A stretch of 64,000 nucleotides of DNA from Gammaproteobacteria bacterium (GTDB lineage Bacteria; Pseudomonadota; Gammaproteobacteria; Acidiferrobacterales; SZUA-150). The notes under the pieces are model-generated. The model worked only from the letters and a program-made list of their open reading frames with translations. It was not told where the DNA came from and made no database searches. The stretch lies in contig JAOUOD010000008.1 of the NCBI GenBank assembly GCA_029880545.1, positions 1-64,000 on the forward strand. Direction: 5' to 3'. Both the position numbers and the translations under genes were made by a program. Positions 40,277 through 49,155 of this stretch are shown piece by piece (within the stretch, counting starts at the first letter, position 1; each line of letters begins with the position of its first letter).

Positions 40277-40692
40277 TGCCTTCACCAGGATCGCGCGGCC
40301 TGCGCCGATGTCCAGGAGTGTCGCTGGTTGAGTTGATCGTATTTATTGTCGTTGTTGCCATTATGGCGACCGCATTGTTTTCCGTATTTGCAGGGGCAGT
40401 ATCCGGAGTAACCCGGCTGGGAGAAGCAGGGCGTGCAAATTTGATTGCCCAGCAACGTCTTGAGCTCGTCCTGTTACGCAAGCGTCAGTCAGCCAGTTTT
40501 GCCGACTTTCTCCTGGCCCCCGATCCATGTTTTGGTGGAACGCCGCCAGCTGTTTGTGCCGTACCACCTGGTTATACAGTTGTTCCTGCCCAGGTACAGG
40601 CATCCGCTTTCGGGGCGGACTTCAGGGAAATCATAGTTCAGGTACAGGGAGAATCGGATGCAACCTTGCGTACCGTTGTCGCCTCGTTTTAA
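40273..40692 (+). CDS. mshD: MSHA minor prepilin MshD-like
   Basis: The protein has 139 residues. ATGs at 40264, 40273 and 40276 are in frame; 40273 or 40276 have the better distance from GGGAAGGG (40255-40262). The prepilin signal is CPG-VSLVELIVFIVVVAIMATAL. A cysteine pair (PCFGG, VCAVPP) may form a disulfide. It ends inside the start of the next frame. It is a minor pilin by signal sequence and order. Confidence 0.82.
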   Translation: MMPSPGSRGLRRCPGVSLVELIVFIVVVAIMATALFSVFAGAVSGVTRLGEAGRANLIAQQRLELVLLRKRQSASFADFLLAPDPCFGGTPPAVCAVPPGYTVVPAQVQASAFGADFREIIVQVQGESDATLRTVVASF

Positions 40693-41176
40693 AAAAGGGC
40701 TGCAGCGACAATTCGGGTTCAGCCTGATGGAGATGGTAATTGTCATTACCATTATGGGCGTTATATCCGCCCTGGTTGGAAGTTTTCTGTCAGCAGGATT
40801 CAGTTCATATGTTGCCGGCAGCCGGGCTAATGAACTGGTTGGCAGCACAGCGCCGGTCGTGGAGCGCCTGAAGCGCGAGATGAGGGAAATCAGGTCTTCG
40901 TCGGATATTGCTTCGTGGACCGGAACGCAACTGAACTTCATTGATGTCAATGGAAATACGATTAGCTGGCAAATCGCGGGTAACCAGTTGCTCAGAAACA
41001 CCCAGGTTATGCTGAGTGGGGTCAATGTTGCGGCATTTACCTATCTACAGGCTGACGGCCAGTCGTTGCCGGCAGCAAATACGGATATACGGCTTATATC
41101 ATTTACGGTAACGGTTTCGTCCGGAGACTATATCCAGAACTCGCAGGCGAGTGTGCGAATAAGGAGCATGCTGTGA
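40658..41176 (+). CDS. mshO: MSHA minor prepilin MshO-like
   Basis: The protein has 172 residues, and its start overlaps mshD by 35 bases. The prepilin signal after a long basic leader is FG-FSLMEMVIVITIMGVISALVGSFL, with Glu5. The later part is beta-rich (FIDVNGNTISWQIAGNQLL). It is similar in plan to GspJ/PilW-type minor pilins and shorter than Vibrio MshO. It overlaps mshP in a GTGA junction. Its role is probably in the tip complex. Confidence 0.82.
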   Translation: MQPCVPLSPRFKKGLQRQFGFSLMEMVIVITIMGVISALVGSFLSAGFSSYVAGSRANELVGSTAPVVERLKREMREIRSSSDIASWTGTQLNFIDVNGNTISWQIAGNQLLRNTQVMLSGVNVAAFTYLQADGQSLPAANTDIRLISFTVTVSSGDYIQNSQASVRIRSML

Positions 41177-42117
41177 ACCCCGGCGCCAAAGGACAGGAAG
41201 GTTTTCTGGTTATAGCTGCCGCGATACTGATTACGGTACTGGGCTTTATCGCCGTAGCCCTGACTACAATGACAGCCGGGAGTGCACGCGGTGTAACAGA
41301 ATACGCCAGCGGTACAAAGGCATTTTATATTGCCGAAGCGGGAATTGAGAAAGGCATCTATCAGTGGCTCGCAGACCCGGCTTACGCGGGAGAGGGTCCG
41401 GTTTTGTTTGGTGGTGGTGAGTTTGCAATAGTAGTTAACTCGGATGGCAGCAGTTTCGCGTCCCTGGGTTACCCGACACCATTGCCTTCTGGCCAGGCAC
41501 ACCTTATGAGCATTGGTCGTCACGGGAACTCGGTGCGAACTGTTCACGCGATTGTTGAGGGCGGCGGGTCACCGATTGTATTGAATGGTGATTTCAACAG
41601 TCCTGGCAGCTGTCCCCCGCTGCCCGATAGCTGGACAAACTTCAAGCAGAGCTGGAGCAAGGGCAACGACTGCGCGGCATTGCCAAACGCGGGGCCTGAC
41701 GGGTCGACCGCCATTTATGCCAGAAGTGCGAAGAAGGACGAACGTGTTGATATGAAGCAGGATCTCCCGGTTGTCTGCCCGGGACCGGCAACAGTCACGG
41801 TAACATTCGCGTACAGACACACCGGCCAACCGGGATCTTCAGGTGAGGTAGAGGTGTTGATGAAAGGAAAAGGTGTGGCCAACATTTACAACTTTTCTTT
41901 TTCCAACACCGGTGGATGGCAGACCCATTCCTACCAGTTCAATATTGGTGCGAATAGTAATATTGGCCGCGTAGACAGGTTGCAGGTTACAGCAAAAAAA
42001 CCATCGAGCGCGGCGACACCAAGTGAAGCCTGGATAGATGACTTCAATGTTGAAATCGATGGATGCGGTGGCGCGGGCCCGACCCGGGTGATTGCGTGGC
42101 GAGAACAGGTGAGTTAA
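41173..42117 (+). CDS. mshP: MshP-like pilus protein fused to a carbohydrate-binding-like domain
   Basis: The protein has 314 residues, starts with GTG and is coupled to mshO. Residues 10-33 form a prepilin-like helix (EG-FLVIAAAILITVLGFIAVAL) without Glu5, as in PilX/MshP proteins. Residues 34-130 are the MshP-like part with AFYIAEAGIEKGIYQW. A second domain at about 137-303 begins VLNGDFNSPG and contains GSTAIYARSA, a VTFAYRH strand, GWQTHSYQF and EAWIDDFNVEIDG. This is the jelly-roll pattern of CBM4/9-like or galactose-binding-like modules. Known MshP proteins are about half this length. It may be a tip adhesin; the ligand is unknown. Confidence 0.8.
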   Translation: MNPGAKGQEGFLVIAAAILITVLGFIAVALTTMTAGSARGVTEYASGTKAFYIAEAGIEKGIYQWLADPAYAGEGPVLFGGGEFAIVVNSDGSSFASLGYPTPLPSGQAHLMSIGRHGNSVRTVHAIVEGGGSPIVLNGDFNSPGSCPPLPDSWTNFKQSWSKGNDCAALPNAGPDGSTAIYARSAKKDERVDMKQDLPVVCPGPATVTVTFAYRHTGQPGSSGEVEVLMKGKGVANIYNFSFSNTGGWQTHSYQFNIGANSNIGRVDRLQVTAKKPSSAATPSEAWIDDFNVEIDGCGGAGPTRVIAWREQVS

Positions 42118-43062
42118 ATGCAAACGATTGACTTGAACAGGATTTTCGGCAGGAAGAATGACCGGGCGATTACCGGTATTGCGATGATGGATGATTCTAT
42201 CGGCCTGGTAAAGGCCGAATGGAAAAATGGCACGCGCGTGGTGACCGCTTGTGATGTGATCAGCGTCCATGAGGATGGAGACAGCCTGATCAATATGGTT
42301 AATCGATACGGACTCGACAAGTCTCGCGGCAGCCTGCTGTTGTCCGGAAAGGATTACAGTCTGTTCGTAATTGAAGCACCGAATGTGCCCGACTCTGAAA
42401 TGGTGGACGCCGTTCGTTGGCGAATCCGTGACCTGGTTGATATTCCCGAAGACGATGCTGTGATTGACGTATTTGATATGCCGTACGCCGGTGTTGGCAC
42501 CCGGTCGATTTATGTCGTGGTGGCACGAAAATCATTGATCCAGGGCAAGATCACCATGCTTGAAGATAACAGGCTCAGCGCGGAAATTGTTGATATACCG
42601 GAGCTCGCCATACGAAACCTTGTAGGAGCAATGTCGGATAATCCGGACGCAACGGTCGTGCTGTTTCTTTCGGAAAAAACCGGCCTGCTTTCCATAATAA
42701 AAGGAGAGCATGTATATATCAGCCGCACTCTGGATATCGGCTACCGGTCCCTTAGAGGGGATGATAGCGTGCAATTCGGCCTGGACCAGATCGTCCTGGA
42801 GATACAGAGATCGATGGATTACTACGAGAGCCATTTCCGCCTGGGGTCGGTGAGGAAGGCGCTTGTATGTGGCATGGAAGATGCGGATGTAACCCTTGTC
42901 CCCTATATCCAGTCCAACCTTGGGCTCGATGTTTCGGAAGTTGATGCAAATGAGTTTATAGCCAGTGATGCTGGAGTAGACCTCGCGCTGACTCGCAAAC
43001 ATGCGGTTTGCGCACTGGCCCTTGGCGCCGCGCTGCGAAGAAAGGAGGCAATACCATCATGA
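42118..43062 (+). CDS. mshI: MSHA biogenesis protein MshI (PilM-like)
   Basis: The protein has 314 residues and is predicted to be an actin-like cytoplasmic protein of the pilus alignment complex. ATPase-fold segments are visible: VGLVKAEW-type strands (DDSIGLVKAEWKNG), APNVPDSEMVDAVRWRIRDLVDIPEDDAVIDVFD, and IDIPELAIRNL-like VDIPELAIRNLVG. The ATG is directly adjacent to the mshP stop. The end overlaps the next gene by ATGA. It probably pairs with the PilN-like protein that follows. Confidence 0.88.
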   Translation: MQTIDLNRIFGRKNDRAITGIAMMDDSIGLVKAEWKNGTRVVTACDVISVHEDGDSLINMVNRYGLDKSRGSLLLSGKDYSLFVIEAPNVPDSEMVDAVRWRIRDLVDIPEDDAVIDVFDMPYAGVGTRSIYVVVARKSLIQGKITMLEDNRLSAEIVDIPELAIRNLVGAMSDNPDATVVLFLSEKTGLLSIIKGEHVYISRTLDIGYRSLRGDDSVQFGLDQIVLEIQRSMDYYESHFRLGSVRKALVCGMEDADVTLVPYIQSNLGLDVSEVDANEFIASDAGVDLALTRKHAVCALALGAALRRKEAIPS

Positions 43063-43694
43063 AGCTGGACATAAATCTCGCCGTTAAACAGAAAGCGAAG
43101 CGTGCTGACCTGTTGGGCGCCAGGTCTATTGCCAGGACCGTGGCAGTTGTCCTGTTCCTGGTTTCGATTACTTACGGTTTCAGTGCATGGAGTGTGCGCA
43201 ACCTGGAACTGGAAATAGGCAGGCTCGACCGGGAATACGCATCGCTGACTGAAAAATTTGTGAATATAAATGATGTCATCGCGAAGCGGCCTAAAAATAC
43301 GGATCTGGAACTCCGGGTCCGGCAGGCCGAGCATCTCGTCAAGGCCAGGCATCGAGTCCAGCAACTGATTCAAACCGGCGGTTTTGGAAACTCTGTGGGC
43401 TTCTCGGCGTACTTTATCGAGATTGCCAGAAAGATCATTCCTGGCATGTGGATAACAGGAGTGTTTATTGACGCGGCAGGCAACCAGGTAACCATGAATG
43501 GCAGCACGATCCATGCAGACCTGGTTCCTCGCTATATTGGAAGCCTCGGTGATTCGGCTGCCCTTACCGGAACGAATTTCAGTCTGCTGAAAATGGCGAG
43601 AGCCAGCAGTCAGCCCGGCACCAGGGAAGTGGATTTTTCACTGACTACGGCAGACCCGGATCAGAAAGGAATGGCTACCGCATCTGTTAATTGA
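43059..43694 (+). CDS. PilN-like MSHA biogenesis protein
   Basis: The protein has 211 residues from the ATG at 43059 behind AAAGGAGG; the longer frame from 43008 lies inside mshI. A short cytoplasmic start MKLDINLAVKQK (PilN signature region) is followed by one membrane segment (TVAVVLFLVSITYGFSAW) and a periplasmic coiled-coil (LELEIGRLDREYASLTEKF). PilN binds PilM through the N-terminal peptide, so this fits as partner of MshI. In Vibrio this function is split between MshI and MshJ; naming is therefore left open. Confidence 0.85.
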   Translation: MKLDINLAVKQKAKRADLLGARSIARTVAVVLFLVSITYGFSAWSVRNLELEIGRLDREYASLTEKFVNINDVIAKRPKNTDLELRVRQAEHLVKARHRVQQLIQTGGFGNSVGFSAYFIEIARKIIPGMWITGVFIDAAGNQVTMNGSTIHADLVPRYIGSLGDSAALTGTNFSLLKMARASSQPGTREVDFSLTTADPDQKGMATASVN

Positions 43695-43717
43695 TGTGAC
43701 ACCAGGGTGAAGAAAGA

Positions 43718-44377
43718 ATGAAACATAAAATCGACCAGTTCCTGAACACAATTGAAGCGTTGTCTGTCAGGGAGCGCAGCTTGCTGCTCGTGGCGCTGAC
43801 AACGACTATTGTTTTTGTGTTTTCCAATCTTCTTATTGGGCCAACCATGAAACAGGTGCGCAAGCTCAGGGTCGAGGCATCGGGCAAACAGTCGCAGGTA
43901 GATTTCTTTTCGGCCGAGGTAAACAGGCTTGTTGTTGCTGCCAGGGGTCATCCTGATGATGAAAACCAGAAACGGCTGCAGGAGCTGGAAAACACCCTGA
44001 GAACTGTAGACACAAACCTGGCCCAGTTTACGCACGGCATGGTTTCTCCCCGCGAAATGCCAAAACTGATAGAGGATGTGCTTTCAAGAGATCGCAGGCT
44101 GTCCCTGTTAAGAATGGAAAACCTGCCGGTAGAACCGCTCGGTCTTGACAGTAACAGCAAAGATCCGGGCAAGGACGCGGTTCTGTATCGTCACGGATTG
44201 CGGGTCATCATGGAGGGTCGGTATACGGATCTGGTGGAATACATGGTTGCGCTGGAATCGCTGCGCTGGAGTGTGTTCTGGGGCAGTGCGAGATTGCAGG
44301 TTAATGACAAGTCCATGTCAGAGCTGGAAATCATTCTTTATACGATCAGTATGGACCAGGCATGGGTGGGAGTATGA
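43718..44377 (+). CDS. mshJ: MSHA biogenesis protein MshJ (PilO-like)
   Basis: The protein has 219 residues. A cytoplasmic start with the LSVRERSLLLVAL motif typical of PilO/GspM/MshJ leads into one membrane segment. A coiled-coil (VRKLRVEASGKQSQVDFFSAEVNRL; LQELENTLRTVDTNLAQF) and a ferredoxin-like periplasmic domain follow. It forms the inner-membrane alignment complex with the PilN-like protein. Its end overlaps mshK by ATGA. Confidence 0.88.
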   Translation: MKHKIDQFLNTIEALSVRERSLLLVALTTTIVFVFSNLLIGPTMKQVRKLRVEASGKQSQVDFFSAEVNRLVVAARGHPDDENQKRLQELENTLRTVDTNLAQFTHGMVSPREMPKLIEDVLSRDRRLSLLRMENLPVEPLGLDSNSKDPGKDAVLYRHGLRVIMEGRYTDLVEYMVALESLRWSVFWGSARLQVNDKSMSELEIILYTISMDQAWVGV

Positions 44378-44685
44378 GAACACTGTTAGTCAAGGCGTTG
44401 CTGTCAGGTATCTGCGTATTTGGTTCCTTGCCGGCATTGGCGCTTGATATACCGGATCCAACGGTGCGTACGCTAACCGGGCAGCAGGATTATGAGTCAT
44501 GGCTGGTCGAGTCCGTGGTTATAAGAAATGACAGTCGTTTTGCCATGATTAATGGCCGCATTGTCAGGGAAGGGGATCGTATAGGGTCAGCCACGGTGGA
44601 TGAAATTCGGCATGGCTACGTAATCCTGAAAAAAAGTGGTCGCCAGATCAAGGCCGGAATCCGCGATATTAAATCAGGTCAATGA
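44374..44685 (+). CDS. mshK: MSHA biogenesis protein MshK-like
   Basis: The protein has 103 residues from the ATG at 44374. An N-terminal signal peptide (LVKALLSGICVFGSLPALA) is followed by a small periplasmic HR-like domain: WLVESVVIRNDSRFAMINGRIVREGDRIGSATVDEI...GYVILKKSGRQI. This resembles GspC/PilP-type domains that touch the secretin. It stands directly before the secretin gene, as mshK does in Vibrio. A weak family match is balanced by good context. Confidence 0.8.
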   Translation: MRTLLVKALLSGICVFGSLPALALDIPDPTVRTLTGQQDYESWLVESVVIRNDSRFAMINGRIVREGDRIGSATVDEIRHGYVILKKSGRQIKAGIRDIKSGQ

Positions 44686-44704
44686 ACAGAATAGTGGGTG
44701 AATT

Positions 44705-46387
44705 ATGAGCACGAAAGGAATCTGCATTAGGGTACTCAGAATCTGGATCGCATTGCTGTCTGCAGCAATGCTGTCGTCATGCCAGTCTGTACCGGATTAC
44801 TGGCAGAATGATACCGCCAGAAGAATAGACCGCGAGATGTCCGATCTGGTGGCAAAAGAAGCGCCGGTTATGCCGGAAGATGTTGCCAGCGCACTGATGC
44901 CGCCGATGGAGACGACAGAAAAACAAATCCAGGCGGAAGACAGGTTTGATATAGCGTTAAACAATGCCACCGCACGCAAGGCATTTCTCGGGCTCGTGGC
45001 CGGTACGCAATACAGCGTTATAGTCCATCCGCGCGTGACCGGGCAGGTTTCTCTGAATCTGACCAGTGTCACTGTTCCCGAGGCCATGGATATCATGCGT
45101 GACATGTACGGCTACTTTTACACGCGAACCGGGAACAGGTTCTTCGTACACCCTCAGGGAATCCAGACACGCATATTTGAAGTAAGTTACCTTAATATTG
45201 ATCGCAAGGGCATTTCCAGTACTCGCGTTGTGTCCGGCGAGCTGACCCGGGGCGGTTCGTCTTCTTCGAAGCAGGCAGCCCAGGGTGAAAGCAGTGGCGC
45301 CAACGTACAGATCAGTACAACAACGAATTCAACTTTCTGGAAGCATATTCAGGAGTCGATAAAGGCTATGTTGGGCGACAAGCCCGACCGGGAAGTCGTA
45401 GTCAACTCGCAGGCCGGCCTGGTTGTGGTGCGCGCATCAGCGCAGGAGCTTGCCATGGTCGAGCGCTACCTTGGGAAAACGCAAAAAGCCGTAAACCGGC
45501 AAATCGTGCTTGAAGCCAGGATCGTGGAAGTGGAGCTGGACAAGGGTTACCAGGCAGGCGTGAACTGGTCCCGCCTGGGGTCATACAAGGGTAACCCGTT
45601 GACCATCTCGCAGATCGGTGGCGGCACAGCGCTGGACGGCGGCGTCAGTTCTTCAACGCAAGCGCCGGTTTCCCTGGATCCGGGATCCGGACTGTTTGAT
45701 CCATCCGGGCTTGCCGCAACCAACGCGTTTGGCGGTGTATTCAGCATGGCGCTCAACGCGGCGACGTTCAACGGCTTTGTCGAGGCCCTTGGTACACAGG
45801 GAAAGGTTCACGTGTTGTCGAGCCCCAGGGTATCAACAATCAATAACGAGAAGGCTGTCATCAAGATCGGTGGCGATGAATTCTTTGTAACCGGCGTCAC
45901 GCAGAATGCCGTCAGCTCCGGCAGTGATACGGTCCTGGTTCCGACAGTGGAGCTTACGCCGTTTTTCTCGGGCATTGCGCTGGATGTGACGCCACAGATT
46001 GATGAAAACAACAATGTAACCATGCATATCCATCCGACCATCAGCCAGGTAGCTCAGCGAACAAAGAGCTTTGTTATTGGTGGCGATGACTTCAGCCTGC
46101 CCCTGGCCATAAGCAATATCCAGGAGTCAGACAATATTGTCCGTGCAGGCAGTGGCCAGGTGATTGTTATTGGCGGGCTGATGAAAGAGGGTACTACAGA
46201 TGATAATGCATCGGTTCCCTTGCTGGGAGATATTCCGATACTGGGTAACCTGTTCAAACACAAAAGGGTAAAGAGAATCAAGAAAGAGCTGGTCATACTG
46301 GTTCGCGCCACGGTAATTCACGGAGATGGGCAATGGAACAACCAGTTGCTTGGCTATCAGAAACGAATCGGCGAGATGGGGAGGTAG
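44705..46387 (+). CDS. mshL: MSHA secretin MshL
   Basis: This is the outer-membrane channel through which the pilus passes. The protein has 560 residues and a lipoprotein signal (LLSAAMLSSCQS). The N-terminal secretin_N/STN-like region has FDIALNNATARKAFLGL and VHPRVTGQVSLNLTSVTVPEAMDIM. A Ser-rich linker (RGGSSSSKQAAQGESSG) precedes the secretin core with VLSSPRVSTINNEKAVIKIGGDEFF and VIVIGGLMKE...PLLGDIPILGNLFKHK, the final secretin signature. Order and motifs make the call firm. Confidence 0.95.
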   Translation: MSTKGICIRVLRIWIALLSAAMLSSCQSVPDYWQNDTARRIDREMSDLVAKEAPVMPEDVASALMPPMETTEKQIQAEDRFDIALNNATARKAFLGLVAGTQYSVIVHPRVTGQVSLNLTSVTVPEAMDIMRDMYGYFYTRTGNRFFVHPQGIQTRIFEVSYLNIDRKGISSTRVVSGELTRGGSSSSKQAAQGESSGANVQISTTTNSTFWKHIQESIKAMLGDKPDREVVVNSQAGLVVVRASAQELAMVERYLGKTQKAVNRQIVLEARIVEVELDKGYQAGVNWSRLGSYKGNPLTISQIGGGTALDGGVSSSTQAPVSLDPGSGLFDPSGLAATNAFGGVFSMALNAATFNGFVEALGTQGKVHVLSSPRVSTINNEKAVIKIGGDEFFVTGVTQNAVSSGSDTVLVPTVELTPFFSGIALDVTPQIDENNNVTMHIHPTISQVAQRTKSFVIGGDDFSLPLAISNIQESDNIVRAGSGQVIVIGGLMKEGTTDDNASVPLLGDIPILGNLFKHKRVKRIKKELVILVRATVIHGDGQWNNQLLGYQKRIGEMGR

Positions 46388-46393
46388 CGAATT

Positions 46394-47278
46394 ATGTATC
46401 TGAATTATTTCGGCATGAAGGAGTTACCTTTCTCCATTACTCCCGATACCGGGTATTTCTTTTCCTGCTCTTCGCACCAGGAAGCCCTGAACACGCTGAT
46501 TGTTGCCATAGAGTCAGGTGAAGGGTTTATCAAGATAACGGGGGAAGTGGGTACCGGGAAAACACTGTTATGCCGGAAATTTATCAAGATACTTGATGAG
46601 ATCAATGCCACTACTGCTTATATCCCGAATCCTTATGTCGGACCGATGACACTCTTGTTCGGCGTCGCCGATGAACTGGGTATTCAGTACTCGGAAAGAA
46701 TAAACCAGCACCAGATACTCAAGATGTTGACGGAGTTTCTGCTGGCCAGGGCAGCCGCTGGCGAGCGGGTCGTGCTGTGCCTGGACGAGGCGCAGGCGCT
46801 CCCGGTGGAAACCATGGAGGCGTTGAGATTGTTGAGCAATCTCGAGACCGAGCGGCGCAAGCTTCTGCAGGTTGTTCTGTTCGGTCAGCCTGAGCTGAAT
46901 GATAAGCTGGCCAACCCGGCTATACGACAGCTTCGTCAGCGAATTGCATTCTCCTACAATCTCATGCCGATGACGCGTGAAGATGTCAGTTATTATCTGA
47001 CGCACAGGCTCATGAAAGCGGGCTACCAGGGCCGACCGCTTTTCAGCCAGGAGGCGTCGGTGTTAATGCACAAGTTGACCGGCGGAATACCAAGGCTGGT
47101 AAATATTCTTGCGCACAAGTCACTGCTTGCGGTGCGTGGCGAAGGAATGCAGCTGGTCCAGGCGCGGCATGTTGTATCAGCCTATGATGATACGGATTCG
47201 TTCACCATGGGCAAGCCTACCAGGCTGGAATCGTTGTGGGCATCTGCCGGCACATGGTTCCGGAAAGCGATGTTATGA
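46394..47278 (+). CDS. mshM: MSHA biogenesis ATPase MshM (ExeA-like)
   Basis: This is an AAA+ ATPase of the ExeA/MshM family with 294 residues. The N-terminus MYLNYFGMKELPFSITPDTGYFF is characteristic. Walker A is GEVGTGKT (50-57), Walker B VVLCLDEAQALP, and sensor regions LRLLSNLETERRKLLQVVLFGQPEL and RQLRQRIAFSYNL follow. It has no peptidoglycan-binding domain, unlike ExeA. It is thought to help secretin assembly. It overlaps mshN by ATGA. Confidence 0.93.
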   Translation: MYLNYFGMKELPFSITPDTGYFFSCSSHQEALNTLIVAIESGEGFIKITGEVGTGKTLLCRKFIKILDEINATTAYIPNPYVGPMTLLFGVADELGIQYSERINQHQILKMLTEFLLARAAAGERVVLCLDEAQALPVETMEALRLLSNLETERRKLLQVVLFGQPELNDKLANPAIRQLRQRIAFSYNLMPMTREDVSYYLTHRLMKAGYQGRPLFSQEASVLMHKLTGGIPRLVNILAHKSLLAVRGEGMQLVQARHVVSAYDDTDSFTMGKPTRLESLWASAGTWFRKAML

Positions 47279-48309
47279 GTCTTATTAACCAGGTTCTCCA
47301 GGATATAGACAAGCGTGCGGTCGGGGCTGCCAGCCTGGCTATGGATTCAAGCCTGGCAGGCTATGATTATCTTGTCAGTACATCCCCAAGGAAGCAGGGG
47401 CAGACCAGGCGACGTTCGCGCATGCGTCTTTCACCTGGCGGTTTTATAGTGCTGGCCCTGGTTGCGATGGTATCGGCAGCCTGGTTTGCGCGACCAACTA
47501 CGTCGACCGTTTCTGCTACCGCAACAACCACAGCCGATAACAGTGCCCGGGTTACCGGGATACAGGGTGCGGGCCCGGAAACAACCGTGATCGAGACCGC
47601 TAAAATGGAAAACCGGGTTGAAAAACCCGCGATTAATGATGATATCCCGATGGTCAAGGTTGTCGAACCGGATCAGCGCAAACTTGCTGCTGTAGTTGCG
47701 AAACCGACCAGGTCACGATCGTCACCTGCCGGTACTGTTGTCCGAAAACGCGTTATCGGCACCGAATCCATGTCGACCGATCAACTGGTTCAGCATCTTG
47801 AAAAAAATCGCGGAGATCTTCGTGCGCGCCTGGAACTGGTCAAGCGCTATCGTGCACAAAATCAGGCTGGCCGCGCAGAACAGGTAATGCTCGCCGGTTT
47901 GCAGATTGATCCTGGATCGTCATCGCTGCTTTATCAGCTGGGACACCTGTATGTTTCGGCTGAAAAATTTGACAGTGCAATTGTCGTGCTGGAACGTGGA
48001 ATAAATAGCAGCTGGTCAGATACATCCACTGACGTGGCTTATATGTCACTGTTGGCCCAGGCTTATTTTCAGTCTCGTCGTTATGGATCAGCGTTACCGT
48101 TGTTTGAACGTGTTGTCAGCTTGAGCCCGTTATCAGAAAGCGCGTGGATAAGTCTTGGCCTGACATACCAGGCAATCGGGCGGTACCCGCAGGCCAGGAA
48201 TGCCTACCAGAAAGTTCTTCCCTTGCTGGAGGCGCGGCGCGATGACAAGGCCCGTCGTTTGAAGTCCTTTGTCGAGAAACAGATATCATCACTAGGATTG
48301 CCTGGCTAG
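47275..48309 (+). CDS. mshN: MSHA biogenesis TPR protein MshN
   Basis: The protein has 344 residues from the ATG at 47275 (MSLINQVLQDIDKR, the usual MshN start); the earlier ATG at 47236 lies inside mshM. One membrane segment (GGFIVLALVAMVSAAWFA, about 60-77) places the rest in the periplasm. A low-complexity Thr/Val linker leads to tetratricopeptide repeats from about residue 170: LRARLELVKRYRAQNQAGRAEQVMLAGLQIDP and following units. It ends four bases inside the convergent comF gene. It is the last gene of the pilus operon. Confidence 0.9.
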   Translation: MSLINQVLQDIDKRAVGAASLAMDSSLAGYDYLVSTSPRKQGQTRRRSRMRLSPGGFIVLALVAMVSAAWFARPTTSTVSATATTTADNSARVTGIQGAGPETTVIETAKMENRVEKPAINDDIPMVKVVEPDQRKLAAVVAKPTRSRSSPAGTVVRKRVIGTESMSTDQLVQHLEKNRGDLRARLELVKRYRAQNQAGRAEQVMLAGLQIDPGSSSLLYQLGHLYVSAEKFDSAIVVLERGINSSWSDTSTDVAYMSLLAQAYFQSRRYGSALPLFERVVSLSPLSESAWISLGLTYQAIGRYPQARNAYQKVLPLLEARRDDKARRLKSFVEKQISSLGLPG

Positions 48310-49064
48310 ATTGTCCGGCCGAGCACCTGGATATCTACCCGCCGCGCACCGGCATCCAGCAGGCTGTGTGTTGCCTCACGCAAGGTTGTGCCTGTTGTCA
48401 TCACATCATCAAGCAGCAGGATATGCTTGCCGGAAACACGCGCCGCGTCACTAAGAAAAGCATTGCGCAGGTTTTGCAGGCGAACACGTCTTGGCAGTTG
48501 TGCCTGGCTTGGCGTAAAGCGCACACGCTTCAGGCAGTGATGACATAGCGGTACGGCCAGCGCGCGCGAAACCGGTTTCGCCAGTTCGGCAACCTGGTTG
48601 AAGCCGCGTCGCCAACGTCGTCGCCAATGCAGCGGGATCGGCACAACTACATCAGCTTGTGTCAGCCATGGTGATTGGCGCAAATACTCGGCCCATATTC
48701 TACCGAGCTCATGACTTAGCTGTAGTCGATGTTGATACTTGATGCTGCTGACCAGGCCGGGGATGGCGCCACGATAGGCGAACATGGCCTGGGCCTCGGT
48801 CCAGGGTGGCGGATGTTGCTGGCATCGACCGCAAAAATCCTGGTCATTGGCGTCCAGCGGCAGTGCGCAGCCGCGACAATGACGCCCGATCCAGGGCAGT
48901 GCTGCCAGGCAATACGCACACAAGGATGATGCCTGCTTGCCGGCATCGCTGGCCGGGGTTCGGGAAGGATGTTCGTGATGATGGCCAGGCCAATGCCCGG
49001 CTTGGCCACACAGCGGGCAGCGTGGCGGAAATAAATGATTAAAAAAAAGGCGAATGTCAACCAT
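48306..49064 (-). CDS. comF: ComF-family phosphoribosyltransferase-like protein
   Basis: The protein has 252 residues. The N-terminal part has several zinc-type Cys pairs (CPLC, CAYC, CRGC, CGRC). The C-terminal PRTase domain has VVPIPLHWRRRWRRGFNQV, the motif shared by ComF/GntX proteins, and the PRPP-binding loop ILLLDDVMTTGTTLREA. ComF is needed for DNA uptake in transformable bacteria; here its neighbourhood to a type IV pilus operon is suggestive but the comF-bio link is also common. The N-terminal insert rich in His is longer than usual. Confidence 0.92.
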   Translation of the reverse strand: MVDIRLFFNHLFPPRCPLCGQAGHWPGHHHEHPSRTPASDAGKQASSLCAYCLAALPWIGRHCRGCALPLDANDQDFCGRCQQHPPPWTEAQAMFAYRGAIPGLVSSIKYQHRLQLSHELGRIWAEYLRQSPWLTQADVVVPIPLHWRRRWRRGFNQVAELAKPVSRALAVPLCHHCLKRVRFTPSQAQLPRRVRLQNLRNAFLSDAARVSGKHILLLDDVMTTGTTLREATHSLLDAGARRVDIQVLGRTI

Positions 49065-49079
49065 AACCGTCCTTGTTAG

Positions 49080-49107
49080 TTGACTATGATGACCAGATCG
49101 CTACACT
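49080..49107 (+). promoter_or_regulatory. Possible sigma-70 promoter of the bio operon
   Basis: TTGACT (49080-49085) and TACACT (49102-49107) are separated by 16 bp and lie 49 bp before the bioF ATG, in the divergent comF-bioF gap. No BirA-type operator was recognised around it. Confidence 0.4.
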
Positions 49108-49155
49108 GCGCCGGATTCCTTTCCCTGGGCGCCTCGGCGCGAATGAGTCCGCAGT

